DNA of 64,000 nucleotides from Duganella sp. CF517 (GTDB lineage: Bacteria; Pseudomonadota; Gammaproteobacteria; Burkholderiales; Burkholderiaceae_D). Position 1 is the first letter of the stretch; each line of letters begins with the position of its first letter. A model generated the notes under the pieces. The model saw only the letters and a program-made list of their open reading frames with translations, ran no database searches and was not told the DNA's origin. The stretch spans positions 124,001-188,000 of the forward strand of contig NZ_FODC01000006.1 of the NCBI RefSeq assembly GCF_900110275.1, written 5' to 3'. Positions 25,610-34,372 of the stretch are shown piece after piece. The translations under genes and the position numbers were made by a program.

Positions 25610-26574
25610 GCGGTGTCCTTCTTCGGCGCGCTGCCCGGCGCGGTGCGCGCCGCCACCTGGTTCATGCCTTCCAGATGCATGCGCAGCCACTTGTGCGCCG
25701 GGCTGCGCGCATCGCGTTCGTGCCACAGCATGTCCAGGTGGACCGCCGGCAGCTGGAACGGCAATTCCTTGGCGATCAGCGCATCGGTCATGCCGGTCGA
25801 GGCGATCAAGTGACGCGGCAACACCGTGATCAGGTCCGAATTCGCCACCACGCGGCCCGCCGTGAAGAACTGGTTCACCGTCAGCAGGATGCGCCGCTCG
25901 CGCTGGATCTGCGCCAGCGCCTCGTCGACCAGGCCGTGCGCGCGGCCCGAGAAACTCACCAGCAGGTGATTGGCCTTGCAATAATTGTCCAGGTTGAGCT
26001 CGACCTTGGCCAGCGGATGGTCGCGCCGCATCACGCAAACGTAATGTCCGGAATACAGCCGCTCGTGGCGGATCGGCGAACCGGTCTCGTACGACAGCTG
26101 GGCCGCCACGCCGGGGAAGAAGCCGACCGCCAGGTCGATGTCGCCGCGCAGCAGCATCGGCCGTGGTTCGCGCGTGGTCAACGGCACCATGCGCACGTTC
26201 ACGCCGGGCGCTTCCACTTCGATCGAACGCATCAGCGATGGCAGCCAGAAGGCGGCGGTGGCGTCGGCCATCGCCATGCGGAACGTCGCGTGGGCGGCGG
26301 AGACGTCGAAGGTCTCCGGCGCCACGGCCGCTTCCAGGCTGGCCAGCGCGCTGCGCACGGACGGCCACAGCGATTCGGCGCGCGGGGTCGGCTTGACGCC
26401 GTAGGCGGTGCGGATCAGCAATTCGTCGCCCAGGCTCTCGCGCAGACGCTTGATCGCGTTCGAAACGGCGGGCTGGGTCATGGCCAGATGGCCGGCCGCG
26501 CGTGTCAGATTTTGTTCTGTCATCACGGCGTCGAAGACGCGTAACAAATTCAAGTCCAGCGTCAAAAAGCTCAT
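25606..26574 (-). CDS. LysR-family transcriptional regulator
   Basis: Regulator of 322 aa. The N-terminal winged HTH is LDLNLLRVFDAVMTEQNLTRAAGHLAMTQPAVSNAIKRLRESL, followed by the effector-binding domain. The composition of the DNA-binding region (DLNLLRVFD, TQPAVSNAI) resembles the NodD/NahR/LinR branch. No divergent target is obvious; the next gene upstream is a small membrane protein on the other strand. Confidence 0.93.
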   Translation of the reverse strand: MSFLTLDLNLLRVFDAVMTEQNLTRAAGHLAMTQPAVSNAIKRLRESLGDELLIRTAYGVKPTPRAESLWPSVRSALASLEAAVAPETFDVSAAHATFRMAMADATAAFWLPSLMRSIEVEAPGVNVRMVPLTTREPRPMLLRGDIDLAVGFFPGVAAQLSYETGSPIRHERLYSGHYVCVMRRDHPLAKVELNLDNYCKANHLLVSFSGRAHGLVDEALAQIQRERRILLTVNQFFTAGRVVANSDLITVLPRHLIASTGMTDALIAKELPFQLPAVHLDMLWHERDARSPAHKWLRMHLEGMNQVAARTAPGSAPKKDTA

Positions 26575-26757
26575 GTTGGCTCAGGCAGTATGAAAATAGG
26601 ATAAAGAATCAGAGTGGACAGTATCGAGAAATACACATTTCTCGTCAAGGACAAGCTTCGCCATTCACCGAACGAATAATTGTTATCGTGGAAGTAAATT
26701 GGATACTTATGCTGCGCTGCACTATAGTTAACTTGATTCTAAATGCACCGGTCTATC

Positions 26758-27039
26758 ATGTCTACCATCATCTCAGTACTCCAAGCTCTTTCGTTCACCA
26801 CCGTTATACAGCTGGCGCTGGCCGCCGTTGTCACCATCGGCCTGCTGATTTTGTTCAAACCGCTGCTGCGCGGCTGCGCGCGCGCCGCCGTGCTGATCGT
26901 CAAGCCGAAATTGACCAAGGAAGAACGCCTGCAGCGCCGTCAGATGCGCGATGCGATGATGCTTAAGCGCATGCTCAACACCAGCGAATGCGGTGCCAGC
27001 CATGCCGCCGAGCTGCGCGCGATGGCGTCGCGCGCCTAA
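26758..27039 (+). CDS. Small single-pass membrane protein of unknown function
   Basis: Protein of 93 aa from MSTIISVLQALSF (98 aa if read from 26743). One long hydrophobic helix, VIQLALAAVVTIGLLILFKP, near residues 14-33, is followed by a Lys/Arg-rich cytoplasmic tail (KPKLTKEERLQRRQMRDAMMLKRML) predicted to be helical. Positively charged residues after the helix favour an N-out orientation. No family is recognised. It is convergent with the chalcone-isomerase-like gene, 9 bp away. Confidence 0.75.
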   Translation: MSTIISVLQALSFTTVIQLALAAVVTIGLLILFKPLLRGCARAAVLIVKPKLTKEERLQRRQMRDAMMLKRMLNTSECGASHAAELRAMASRA

Positions 27040-27048
27040 GAAGATCAG

Positions 27049-27642
27049 TTAACGCTCGCCCAGCAGGGCGGGCTTGAGCGAGCTGTCCACCGGCTTGTCG
27101 CCCAGCCAGATCCGCAGCACGGCGTTGTAGAACGCCAGATCCGGCATCAACTCCCCGAGCTTTTTACCGTTCAGATAGCACTGGGTGCCCTCGCCCGGTA
27201 TCCAGTCGAGCAGCATCTGGTCGCCTTTTTTCAGCGTCTGGATCTGCGCGAACACTTCGCCGAACTTCATCGTCTGCGCCAGGATGCGGGTGCGTTCGAA
27301 TTTATCGGTATTGGAACTCAAGCCTTCCATGAAGGACTTGCCGAACTCGTCCGAGGTGACGTCGCGCAGCATGATGATGCTGACGCGGCGCGGGCCGGTG
27401 GCGCCGAGCACGTCGGGGACGGTGGTTTTCTTTTCGGCCAGGTACAGACCGGCCGCGTACACTTTGAAGATGACCTTGGTGCGCAGGCCGGCGCCGTTGA
27501 GCTTGAGTTCCTTGCCGGCCACGGTGGCGATGTCATCGAATTTGGCGCCGGCCACGTCGACGGTGGCGAACGCGGGCGACTGGACGCCGGCGGCCAGCAC
27601 GGCCACCGCCATCAGACCCTTGATCAGTTGTCGGCGTCGCAT
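27049..27642 (-). CDS. Chalcone isomerase-like family exported protein
   Basis: Protein of 197 aa with a signal peptide (MRRRQLIKGLMAVAVLAAGVQSPAFA) and the bacterial chalcone_isomerase-like fold: VAGKELKLNGAGLRTKVIFKVYAAGLYL and SDEFGKSFMEGLSSN. Bacterial members are not thought to make flavonoids; fatty-acid binding or envelope roles have been suggested. The start follows the ferredoxin gene by 5 bp, so the two are cotranscribed with coaD and possibly rsmD. Confidence 0.88.
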   Translation of the reverse strand: MRRRQLIKGLMAVAVLAAGVQSPAFATVDVAGAKFDDIATVAGKELKLNGAGLRTKVIFKVYAAGLYLAEKKTTVPDVLGATGPRRVSIIMLRDVTSDEFGKSFMEGLSSNTDKFERTRILAQTMKFGEVFAQIQTLKKGDQMLLDWIPGEGTQCYLNGKKLGELMPDLAFYNAVLRIWLGDKPVDSSLKPALLGER

Positions 27643-27647
27643 GGCGG

Positions 27648-27902
27648 TCAGGCCTTGGCGGCCTGCAGGTGCTCGTATTTGGCGCGCAGTTGCTCTTCGG
27701 TCTCGCGCCAAGCGGGATTGAAGGGGATGCAGCTGACCGGACAGACCTGCTGGCATTGCGGCTCATTGAAATGGCCGACGCACTCGGTGCACTTGTCCGG
27801 ATTGATTTCGTAAATTTCCGCGCCCATGTAGATCGCGTCGTTCGGGCACTCGGGCTCGCATACGTCGCAATTGATACAGTCGTCGGTGATCATTAAGGCC
27901 AT
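27648..27902 (-). CDS. YfhL-type 4Fe-4S dicluster ferredoxin
   Basis: Ferredoxin of 84 aa with two cluster motifs: CINCDVCEPECPNDAI and the longer-spaced CTECVGHFNEPQCQQVCPVSC, the latter with the insert typical of the YfhL/Alv-type family. It is an electron carrier in the cytoplasm. It lies 12 bp after coaD, a pairing common in betaproteobacteria. Confidence 0.95.
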   Translation of the reverse strand: MALMITDDCINCDVCEPECPNDAIYMGAEIYEINPDKCTECVGHFNEPQCQQVCPVSCIPFNPAWRETEEQLRAKYEHLQAAKA

Positions 27903-27914
27903 GACGGAACTCGC

Positions 27915-28406
27915 TTATTCGGTCTGCGTAGCTGCGATTTTCTTTTGCAGCCAGCGGTCGACCGATGGGAAAACAAACTTGGAGACATCTCCGCCCAGCA
28001 CGGCGATTTCGCGCACGATGGTGCCGGAGATGAACTGGTACTGGTCGGACGGCGTCAGGAACAGCGTTTCGACGTCCGGCAGCAGGTAGCGGTTCATGCC
28101 CGCCATTTGGAACTCGTACTCGAAGTCGGACACGGCGCGCAGGCCGCGCACGATGACGCGGGCGTCGTGCGCGCGCACGAAATCCTTCAACAGGCCGGAG
28201 AAGCTTTCCACTTTCACGTTCGGATAGTGGCCCAGCACTTCGTTGGCGATGGTCAGGCGTTCTTCCAGTGAAAAGAAAGGCTTCTTGTTCTTACTGTCGG
28301 CGACGCCGACCACCAGCGTGTCGAACAGACCCGATGCGCGACGCACCAGATCTTCGTGACCACGGGTCAGCGGATCGAACGTTCCCGGATAAACGGCTAC
28401 TACCAT
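27915..28406 (-). CDS. coaD: Phosphopantetheine adenylyltransferase
   Basis: Penultimate enzyme of CoA synthesis (163 aa), transferring AMP to 4'-phosphopantetheine. VVAVYPGTFDPLTRGHEDLVRRA has the T/HxGH nucleotidyltransferase motif and RGLRAVSDFEYEFQMAGMNR is the substrate-binding block. The ISGTIVREIA segment carries the ISST-like C-terminal ATP-binding motif. It is upstream of the ferredoxin and downstream of rsmD by 107 bp, in which no gene is seen. Confidence 0.97.
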   Translation of the reverse strand: MVVAVYPGTFDPLTRGHEDLVRRASGLFDTLVVGVADSKNKKPFFSLEERLTIANEVLGHYPNVKVESFSGLLKDFVRAHDARVIVRGLRAVSDFEYEFQMAGMNRYLLPDVETLFLTPSDQYQFISGTIVREIAVLGGDVSKFVFPSVDRWLQKKIAATQTE

Positions 28407-28513
28407 TGCGGCTCCCTGCAGTGCACCAATATAGAACGCGCATTATGCCTGAAAAACGATGTTTGCCTTAATATCGGGCAGTTTGCAGAGAATTGCTTGC
28501 AACTTAGTTGTTA

Positions 28514-29170
28514 CTAAGCCACTAAAGTCTTCAACTTCAGCAAATGGAAGAATACCATTCCCGCCTTGTCGGCGCGGAGCACTTCCCATTGCGCCATCCA
28601 ATCGGGTGTCGCGTCGGCGTCGAATTCCAGCGCCGCGCCGGATTCAGCATAGACCAGTCCGCCCTCCGCCAGGATTCTTGTGCACTGCGGCAGGCAACGC
28701 TCCAAAAACTCTTGCTGATATGGGGGATCGAGGAAGATCAGGTCGAATTTCTGGCCGCGCGCGGCGGCCGACTGCGCCACCGCCAAGGCGTCGCCGCGCA
28801 TGATCTGCACGTTGTCCGCCTTCAGCTTGGCCTTGATTTCATCGAGCTGCCGCACCACGGGTACATTGGAGTCGATCATCATGACCGACCTGGCGCCACG
28901 GCTGGCCGCCTCGAAGCCGAGCGCGCCGCTGCCCGCGAACAGGTCCAGCACCTGCGCATCGGCCCAGTTGGCGTCGCGCTGGTGGTTGATCCAGTTGAAC
29001 ACCGTCTCGCGCACGCGGTCCGGCGTCGGCCGCAAGCCCTGCGCGCTCAATACCGGCAGCGGCGTGCGTTTCCACGCGCCGCCGATGATGCGCACCTGGT
29101 TGCTGTGCTGGGGACCGTGGACCGGGACTTTTGCGGGTTTTGCGGCTTTGCTTGCTGGCTTCTTTGGCAT
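28514..29170 (-). CDS. rsmD: RsmD, 16S rRNA m2G966 methyltransferase
   Basis: Methyltransferase of 218 aa modifying G966 of 16S rRNA. VRIIGGAWKRTPLPV, the PTPDRVRETVFNWI motif, the SAM loop VLDLFAGSGALGFEAASRGA and the catalytic DPPY (LIFLDPPYQ) are all present. The N-terminus is a Lys/Ala-rich 25-residue extension from MPKKPASKAAKP; the longer open frame upstream belongs to antisense of the next gene. rsmD-coaD adjacency is conserved across many bacteria. Confidence 0.95.
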   Translation of the reverse strand: MPKKPASKAAKPAKVPVHGPQHSNQVRIIGGAWKRTPLPVLSAQGLRPTPDRVRETVFNWINHQRDANWADAQVLDLFAGSGALGFEAASRGARSVMMIDSNVPVVRQLDEIKAKLKADNVQIMRGDALAVAQSAAARGQKFDLIFLDPPYQQEFLERCLPQCTRILAEGGLVYAESGAALEFDADATPDWMAQWEVLRADKAGMVFFHLLKLKTLVA

Positions 29171-29235
29171 GTGGCTGTGTTCTAAGTCATTGATACAACA
29201 GGGTCCACTATACCATACGGGCTTGCTGGCGCTGG

Positions 29236-30132
29236 TCAGCGGGCCTCCGCCGCCAGGCTGCGGAAGTCGTTGATCCAACCCTGCATGCGCTTCTGCGCGT
29301 GCGCCTTCTGCTCCGGCGTGGCGATCTTCACCACCGTCAGAATCAGCTGCAGGCTGCCCTGCTCGGACGCCTCGAAGAACTGTTTGTGCTCGGAATTCTC
29401 CAAACGGTTGAACGAATCCTTGATCAGCGTATTGATCAGCGGAATGGTCGCTTCCTTGCTTAACTTCTCCTGCCGCACCTTGCGCACCAGGGTCAGGATC
29501 GCGTTTTGACGGCGCTTGCGCTCGTTGAGCCAGATTTCGTTGTCCAGCGGACGGGCGTCGGAAGCCTTGCGGATCTGCTCTTCCTGTTCCGTCGAGAACT
29601 TGCCGAACCACAGCTCGAACTGCTCCATCGATTTTTTGTAGCGGAATTTTTGCTGGGCTTCCTTGTCGCCCTTCATGTTCTTCTTGCGGAAGTCGTCGAG
29701 GTTGGAGGCGAACTTCTTCTCCAGGGTGTCGATCTGGTCGGGCTCCAGCGACGTGGCCAGCCCGGCCAGTTCCGGCGCCGCCTTCAGCAGCAGCTTCTGC
29801 GTGCGGCCTTTGATATCGTCGTAGTCGGCTTGCAGGTCGGCGGCCGTCAGGTTGCCGGCCAGCTGCTTCTGACCCGTTTGCAGGATCTGCACGTAATCGT
29901 TCAACTGGGTCTTGCGGTGCCAGCTGAACAGCTTGTCGATCTCCTTTTGCACCACGCCTTTTTGATCGGAGGTCAGATCGACGTAACCGTCCAGCCACCA
30001 GTACAGCAAGGTATCGCCATTGTTATAGGCCAGGCGCAGCGAACTGCACGCGGCCAGCACGGTCATGAGCGCAATCAGGAAAAGGCGGCTTATCGTTCGG
30101 TTACCGTTTTGGGACATGTTAGACTTTTGCAT
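29236..30132 (-). CDS. DUF6279-like lipoprotein
   Basis: Exported lipoprotein of about 298 aa. The N-terminus has a hydrophobic segment and lipobox LTVLAAC-SSLRLAYNN, so the mature protein starts at Cys 29. The body is highly charged and mostly helical, with YNNGDTLLYWWLDGYVDLT right after the lipobox, as in the DUF6279 family of betaproteobacteria; function unknown. The start at 30132 has GAGTGAG upstream; an ATG five codons later is possible. It is divergent from glmU with 27 bp between start codons. Confidence 0.88.
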   Translation of the reverse strand: MQKSNMSQNGNRTISRLFLIALMTVLAACSSLRLAYNNGDTLLYWWLDGYVDLTSDQKGVVQKEIDKLFSWHRKTQLNDYVQILQTGQKQLAGNLTAADLQADYDDIKGRTQKLLLKAAPELAGLATSLEPDQIDTLEKKFASNLDDFRKKNMKGDKEAQQKFRYKKSMEQFELWFGKFSTEQEEQIRKASDARPLDNEIWLNERKRRQNAILTLVRKVRQEKLSKEATIPLINTLIKDSFNRLENSEHKQFFEASEQGSLQLILTVVKIATPEQKAHAQKRMQGWINDFRSLAAEAR

Positions 30133-30159
30133 TTACTCACTCACTCTATCTGGCTTCTT

Positions 30160-31524
30160 ATGAACGTCGTTATTCTCGCCGCGGGTATGGGCAAACGCAT
30201 GCAATCCGCGTTGCCGAAGGTTTTGCATCCACTGGCCGGCAAGCCATTGCTCTCGCATGTGCTCGATACCGCGCGCAGTCTGTCTGCCAGCCGATTATGC
30301 GTTATTTACGGACATGGGGGCGCTGCCGTGCAGGAACTGCTGGCCAGGCAGCCGGAAAAGGTCGCCACCGCGCTGCAGGAGCCGCAGCTGGGCACCGGCC
30401 ACGCGGTGATGCAGGCGCTGCCGGAGCTGGACGACAGCGTGCCGACTTTGATCCTGTACGGCGACGTGCCGCTGACCACGAGCGCGTCGCTGCGGGCGCT
30501 GGTCGACGTGGCCGGCAACGACAAGCTGGGCATCCTGACGGTCGAGCAAGACGATCCATTCGGCCTGGGCCGCATCGTCCGCGAGAATAATGAAATTGTC
30601 CGCATCGTCGAACAAAAGGACGCCACCGAGGCCGAGCGCGCCATCAAGGAAATCAACAGCGGCATCATGGTCGCGCCGACCGCGCACCTGAAGCGCTGGC
30701 TCGCTGCGCTCAAGAACAACAACGCCCAGGGCGAGTACTACCTGACCGACATCGTCGCGCAAGCGGTGGCGGACGGGGTGCGGGTGGTGTCGGCGCAGCC
30801 GTCGGCGCAGTGGGAAGTGGCCGGCGTCAACAGCAAAGTGCAGTTGGCCGAGCTTGAACGCATCCACCAGCGCAACATCGCCCTCAAGCTGCTGGAACAG
30901 GGCGTGACGTTGATGGACCCGGCGCGCATCGATGTGCGCGGTGAGCTGATTTGCGGCCGCGACGTCACCATCGACGTCGGCTGCGTGTTCGAAGGCAAGG
31001 TCGAACTGGGCGACGGCGTGCGCGTGGCCGCCCACAACGTCATCTTCAACGCCCGCATCCTGGCCGGCGCCCAGATCAAGCCGTTCTGCCATATCGAAGA
31101 GGCGGTGGTGGGCGAAGTCTCGATCATCGGCCCCTATGCGCGGCTGCGTCCGGGCACGGTGCTGGCCGAGGACGTCCACGTCGGCAACTTCGTCGAAATC
31201 AAGAACGGCCAGGTCGCCGCGCACAGCAAGGCCAACCATTTGGCCTACATCGGCGACGCCACCATCGGCTCGCGCGTCAACATCGGCGCCGGCACGATCA
31301 CCTGCAACTATGACGGCGTGAACAAATCGCGCACCGTCATCGAGGACGACGCCTTCATCGGCAGCGACAGCCAGCTGATCGCCCCGGTTACGGTCGGCAA
31401 GGGCGCCACCCTGGGCGCCGGCACCACGCTGAGCAAGGACGCCCCGGCCGGCAAGCTGACGATTTCGCGTCCGCGCCAGGTCACGATCGACAACTGGAGC
31501 CGCCCGGTCAAAAAGCCGAAATAA
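30160..31524 (+). CDS. glmU: GlmU, bifunctional UDP-GlcNAc pyrophosphorylase / GlcN-1-P acetyltransferase
   Basis: Enzyme of 454 aa making UDP-GlcNAc for peptidoglycan and LPS. The uridyltransferase domain begins VVILAAGMGKRMQSALPKVLHPLAGKP with the Mg/UTP loop intact; the C-terminal left-handed beta-helix (hexapeptide repeats from about residue 250) contains the acetyltransferase motifs KANHLAYIGDATIG and NIGAGTITCNYDG. The start at 30160 is fixed by the conserved N-terminus. A clear terminator follows, and the glmS gene is 1 kb further on the same strand. Confidence 0.97.
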   Translation: MNVVILAAGMGKRMQSALPKVLHPLAGKPLLSHVLDTARSLSASRLCVIYGHGGAAVQELLARQPEKVATALQEPQLGTGHAVMQALPELDDSVPTLILYGDVPLTTSASLRALVDVAGNDKLGILTVEQDDPFGLGRIVRENNEIVRIVEQKDATEAERAIKEINSGIMVAPTAHLKRWLAALKNNNAQGEYYLTDIVAQAVADGVRVVSAQPSAQWEVAGVNSKVQLAELERIHQRNIALKLLEQGVTLMDPARIDVRGELICGRDVTIDVGCVFEGKVELGDGVRVAAHNVIFNARILAGAQIKPFCHIEEAVVGEVSIIGPYARLRPGTVLAEDVHVGNFVEIKNGQVAAHSKANHLAYIGDATIGSRVNIGAGTITCNYDGVNKSRTVIEDDAFIGSDSQLIAPVTVGKGATLGAGTTLSKDAPAGKLTISRPRQVTIDNWSRPVKKPK

Positions 31525-31529
31525 GGTGG

Positions 31530-31788
31530 TGTGGATAAACGTGTGGACATCCACCAGAACAAGCCGGGATAACTATCCCGGCTTTTTTATTTGTGGATAA
31601 AGATGTGGAGAAGCCTGCTGATAAGCCCTGAAGAAGCCAGGTATAAGCAGGGGAAATCTGCTGGACAACTTCGCTTGGGTGGGCGGCGACGCCCCGTAGG
31701 CCGCACTCAGCCTTGATATCGGCCGGATTGTGGATAAGCCTGTGGGAAATTATGTGGGTAACACAGGATAACTTTTAAATGTGGATAA
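31530..31788 (-). promoter_or_regulatory. DnaA-box cluster after glmU
   Basis: Four perfect TGTGGATAA boxes (complement of TTATCCACA) at 31530-31538, 31592-31600, 31729-31737 and 31780-31788, all in one orientation, plus TGTGGGTAA at 31753-31761. Further GGATAAC and GGATAAGC elements extend to about 31,910. No gene is seen between 31,525 and 31,926. Such a density cannot be chance; it may titrate DnaA (datA/DARS-like), form part of an extended origin, or regulate flanking genes. Confidence 0.75.
31562..31588 (+). terminator. glmU terminator
   Basis: Nine-bp stem AGCCGGGAT / ATCCCGGCT with AACT loop, followed by a T run, 37 bp after the glmU stop. It lies inside the DnaA-box cluster, between the first two boxes. 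Confidence 0.9.
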
Positions 31789-31926
31789 GCCTGGGTATAA
31801 GCGGGTGCAAAGCCCCTGAACAAGCTGTGCAAACCACGGGAAAAGTCCATCGGCGAAAAGGTTGGTGTGAACAAACCTGTGCACAAGCAAGGGAAAAGCG
31901 GGGGATAAGCAAACGCGTCGGTCTAT

Positions 31927-32379
31927 TCACACCGCGATTCGCGTCTCGAATTTGCTTCGGAACGTAGAAAAATACGCCTTCACATTCCGCACATTGGTTT
32001 GCGTCGCGAACAAGCGATGCGCCAGCGCGTGATAAGCAGGCATATCCGCCACCTGCACGATCAGCACGAAATCCGGCCCCGGCGCCACCCGATAGCACTG
32101 CAGTACCGCCTCCTCCCCCGCCACATGCGCCTCGAACTCGGCCATCCGCTCGGCCGCCTGGACATCCAGCGATATCTCCACGATCGCCGTCAAGCTCGGC
32201 CCGACCTTCTCCGGCGCGACAATCGCGACCTGCCGCTGGATAACCCCGGTTTCCGTCAAATGCTTGACCCTGCGCAGACAAGTCGGCGGCGACACATGGA
32301 CTGCCAGCGCCAGCTCGCTGTTGGTTTGTGACGCATCAACCTGCAACACGTTGAGAATGCGACGATCTATCTCATCCAT
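31927..32379 (-). CDS. Lrp/AsnC-family transcriptional regulator
   Basis: Regulator of 150 aa. The N-terminal HTH MDEIDRRILNVLQVDASQTNSELALAVHVSPPTCLRRVKHL is followed by the AsnC ligand domain (LQCYRVAPGPDFVLIVQVADM). It is divergent from glmS with a long AT-rich inverted repeat between them, so it may regulate itself and possibly glmS, though glmS control by an Lrp protein would be unusual. It is not close in sequence to the putA-linked paralogue apart from the fold. Confidence 0.92.
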   Translation of the reverse strand: MDEIDRRILNVLQVDASQTNSELALAVHVSPPTCLRRVKHLTETGVIQRQVAIVAPEKVGPSLTAIVEISLDVQAAERMAEFEAHVAGEEAVLQCYRVAPGPDFVLIVQVADMPAYHALAHRLFATQTNVRNVKAYFSTFRSKFETRIAV

Positions 32380-32398
32380 AAAATTTTCGCGCCTAAAT

Positions 32399-32440
32399 GA
32401 AATAATATTTCATGCTATCGAAGTGATGAAATATTATTTC
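32399..32440. promoter_or_regulatory. Paired palindromic operator between the Lrp gene and glmS
   Basis: Perfect 15-bp inverted repeat GAAATAATATTTCAT / ATGAAATATTATTTC separated by 12 bp. Each arm contains its own 13-bp palindrome (GAAATAATATTTC), so there are two dyads whose centres are 27 bp apart, and a weaker third copy (CATATTTCAT) follows near 32,463. The layout fits cooperative binding of Lrp/AsnC dimers on successive helical turns. Confidence 0.75.
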
Positions 32441-32519
32441 AGAAGACTGGATAATAAGAAAGCATATTTCATAGAGGCTGCTCTACGATGGCCTCCTAAC
32501 TTAACAGAAGAGGTTTTCT

Positions 32520-34349
32520 ATGTGCGGCATCGTCGGCGCGGTAGCGCAACGCAACATCACCCCGATCCTGATCGAAGGCCTCAAGCGCCTGGAATACCGC
32601 GGCTACGACTCCTGCGGCGTCGCCCTGCACGTCGACGGCAAACTGCAGCGCTCGCGCAGCACCTCGCGCGTGGCCGACCTGGAAAAGCAAATCGACGAAG
32701 CGCACATGAAAGGCTTCACCGGCATCGCCCACACCCGCTGGGCCACGCACGGCGCGCCGGCCTCGCACAACGCCCACCCGCACTTCTCGCCGTCGGCCGA
32801 CCAGGCGCGCATCGCCCTGGTCCACAACGGCATCATTGAAAACCACGACGAACTGCGCGCCGAACTGACCGCGCTCGGCTACGTCTTCCAAAGCCAGACC
32901 GACACCGAGGTGATCGCCCACCTGGTCGACCACATGTACAACGGCGATCTGTTCGACACCGTCCAGCACGCCGTCAAACGCCTGCAAGGCGCCTACGCCA
33001 TCGCCGTCTTCAGCCGCGAGGAACCGCATCGCGTGGTCGCCGCGCGCCAGGGTTCGCCGCTGATCGTCGGCATCGGCCAGGGCGAAAACTTCGTCGCCTC
33101 CGACGCCATGGCGCTGGCCGGCACCACCGACCAGATCATTTACCTGGAAGAAGGCGACGTGGTCGACCTGCAACTGGGCCGCACCTGGATCGTCGACGTC
33201 AACGGCAAGCCGGTGCAGCGCGAAGTCAAAACCGTGCTGGCGCACACCGGCGCGGCCGAGCTGGGCCCGTACCGCCACTACATGCAAAAGGAAATCTTCG
33301 AGCAGCCGCGCGTCATCGGCGACACGCTCGAAGGCGTCACCGGCATCATGCCGGAGTTGTTCGGCGACGGCGCCTACAACGTCTTCAAGCAGATCGACCG
33401 CGTGCTGATCCTCGCCTGCGGCACCAGCTATTACTCCGGCCTGACGGCCAAATACTGGATCGAATCGGTCGCCAAGATCCCGGTCAACGTCGAAATCGCC
33501 AGCGAATACCGCTACCGCGACAGCGTGCCGCATCCCAACACCTTGGTCGTCACCATCTCGCAAAGCGGCGAAACGGCCGACACCCTGGCCGCGCTCAAGC
33601 ACGCCCGCAGCCTCGGCATGGAACACACGCTGACCATCTGCAACGTCGCCACCAGCGCCATGGTGCGCGAATGCAAGCTGGCCTACATCACGCGCGCCGG
33701 CGTCGAAGTCGGCGTCGCCTCGACCAAGGCCTTCACCACGCAGCTGGCCGCGCTGTTCCTGCTGACGTTGTCGCTGGCGCAAATCAACGGCCGCCTCACC
33801 GACGAAGAGGAAGCGCAGCATTTGAAGGCGATGCGCCACCTGCCGGTCGCCATCTCGGCCGTGCTGGCGCTGGAGCCGCTGATCATCGCCTGGGCCGACG
33901 ACTTCGCGCGCAAGGAGAACGCGCTGTTCCTCGGGCGCGGCATGCACTACCCGATCGCGCTCGAAGGCGCGCTCAAGCTCAAGGAGATTTCGTACATCCA
34001 CGCCGAGGCGTATCCGGCTGGCGAGTTGAAGCACGGCCCGCTGGCGCTGGTCACCGAGGAAATGCCGGTTGTCACCATCGCCCCGAACGACGCGCTGATC
34101 GAGAAGTTGAAATCGAACATGCAGGAAGTGCGGGCGCGCGGTGGTCAGCTGTATGTGTTCGCCGACGTCGATTCGCGGATCACCTCTGGCGAAGGCGTTC
34201 ATGTGATCCGCTTGCCGGAGCACTATGGTTTGCTGTCGCCGATACTGCACGTGGTGTCGTTGCAGCTGCTGGCGTACCACTCGGCGCTGGCGCGTGGGAC
34301 CGATGTGGACAAGCCCAGGAATTTGGCGAAGTCGGTGACGGTCGAGTAG
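32520..34349 (+). CDS. glmS: GlmS, glutamine-fructose-6-phosphate aminotransferase
   Basis: Enzyme of 609 aa making glucosamine-6-phosphate. The catalytic Cys follows the initiator Met (MCGIVGAVAQRNITPILIEG) in the N-terminal glutaminase domain; two SIS domains follow (ILACGTSYYSGLTAKYWIES, ALFLGRGMHYPIALEGALKLKE) and the C-terminus DKPRNLAKSVTVE is the conserved one read by the Tn7 targeting protein TnsD. AGAAGAGG upstream is a good ribosome-binding site. No glmS ribozyme is expected in this group and none is seen in the short leader. Confidence 0.98.
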   Translation: MCGIVGAVAQRNITPILIEGLKRLEYRGYDSCGVALHVDGKLQRSRSTSRVADLEKQIDEAHMKGFTGIAHTRWATHGAPASHNAHPHFSPSADQARIALVHNGIIENHDELRAELTALGYVFQSQTDTEVIAHLVDHMYNGDLFDTVQHAVKRLQGAYAIAVFSREEPHRVVAARQGSPLIVGIGQGENFVASDAMALAGTTDQIIYLEEGDVVDLQLGRTWIVDVNGKPVQREVKTVLAHTGAAELGPYRHYMQKEIFEQPRVIGDTLEGVTGIMPELFGDGAYNVFKQIDRVLILACGTSYYSGLTAKYWIESVAKIPVNVEIASEYRYRDSVPHPNTLVVTISQSGETADTLAALKHARSLGMEHTLTICNVATSAMVRECKLAYITRAGVEVGVASTKAFTTQLAALFLLTLSLAQINGRLTDEEEAQHLKAMRHLPVAISAVLALEPLIIAWADDFARKENALFLGRGMHYPIALEGALKLKEISYIHAEAYPAGELKHGPLALVTEEMPVVTIAPNDALIEKLKSNMQEVRARGGQLYVFADVDSRITSGEGVHVIRLPEHYGLLSPILHVVSLQLLAYHSALARGTDVDKPRNLAKSVTVE

Positions 34350-34372
34350 AAATCCGAGTGCACGTGACGAGA

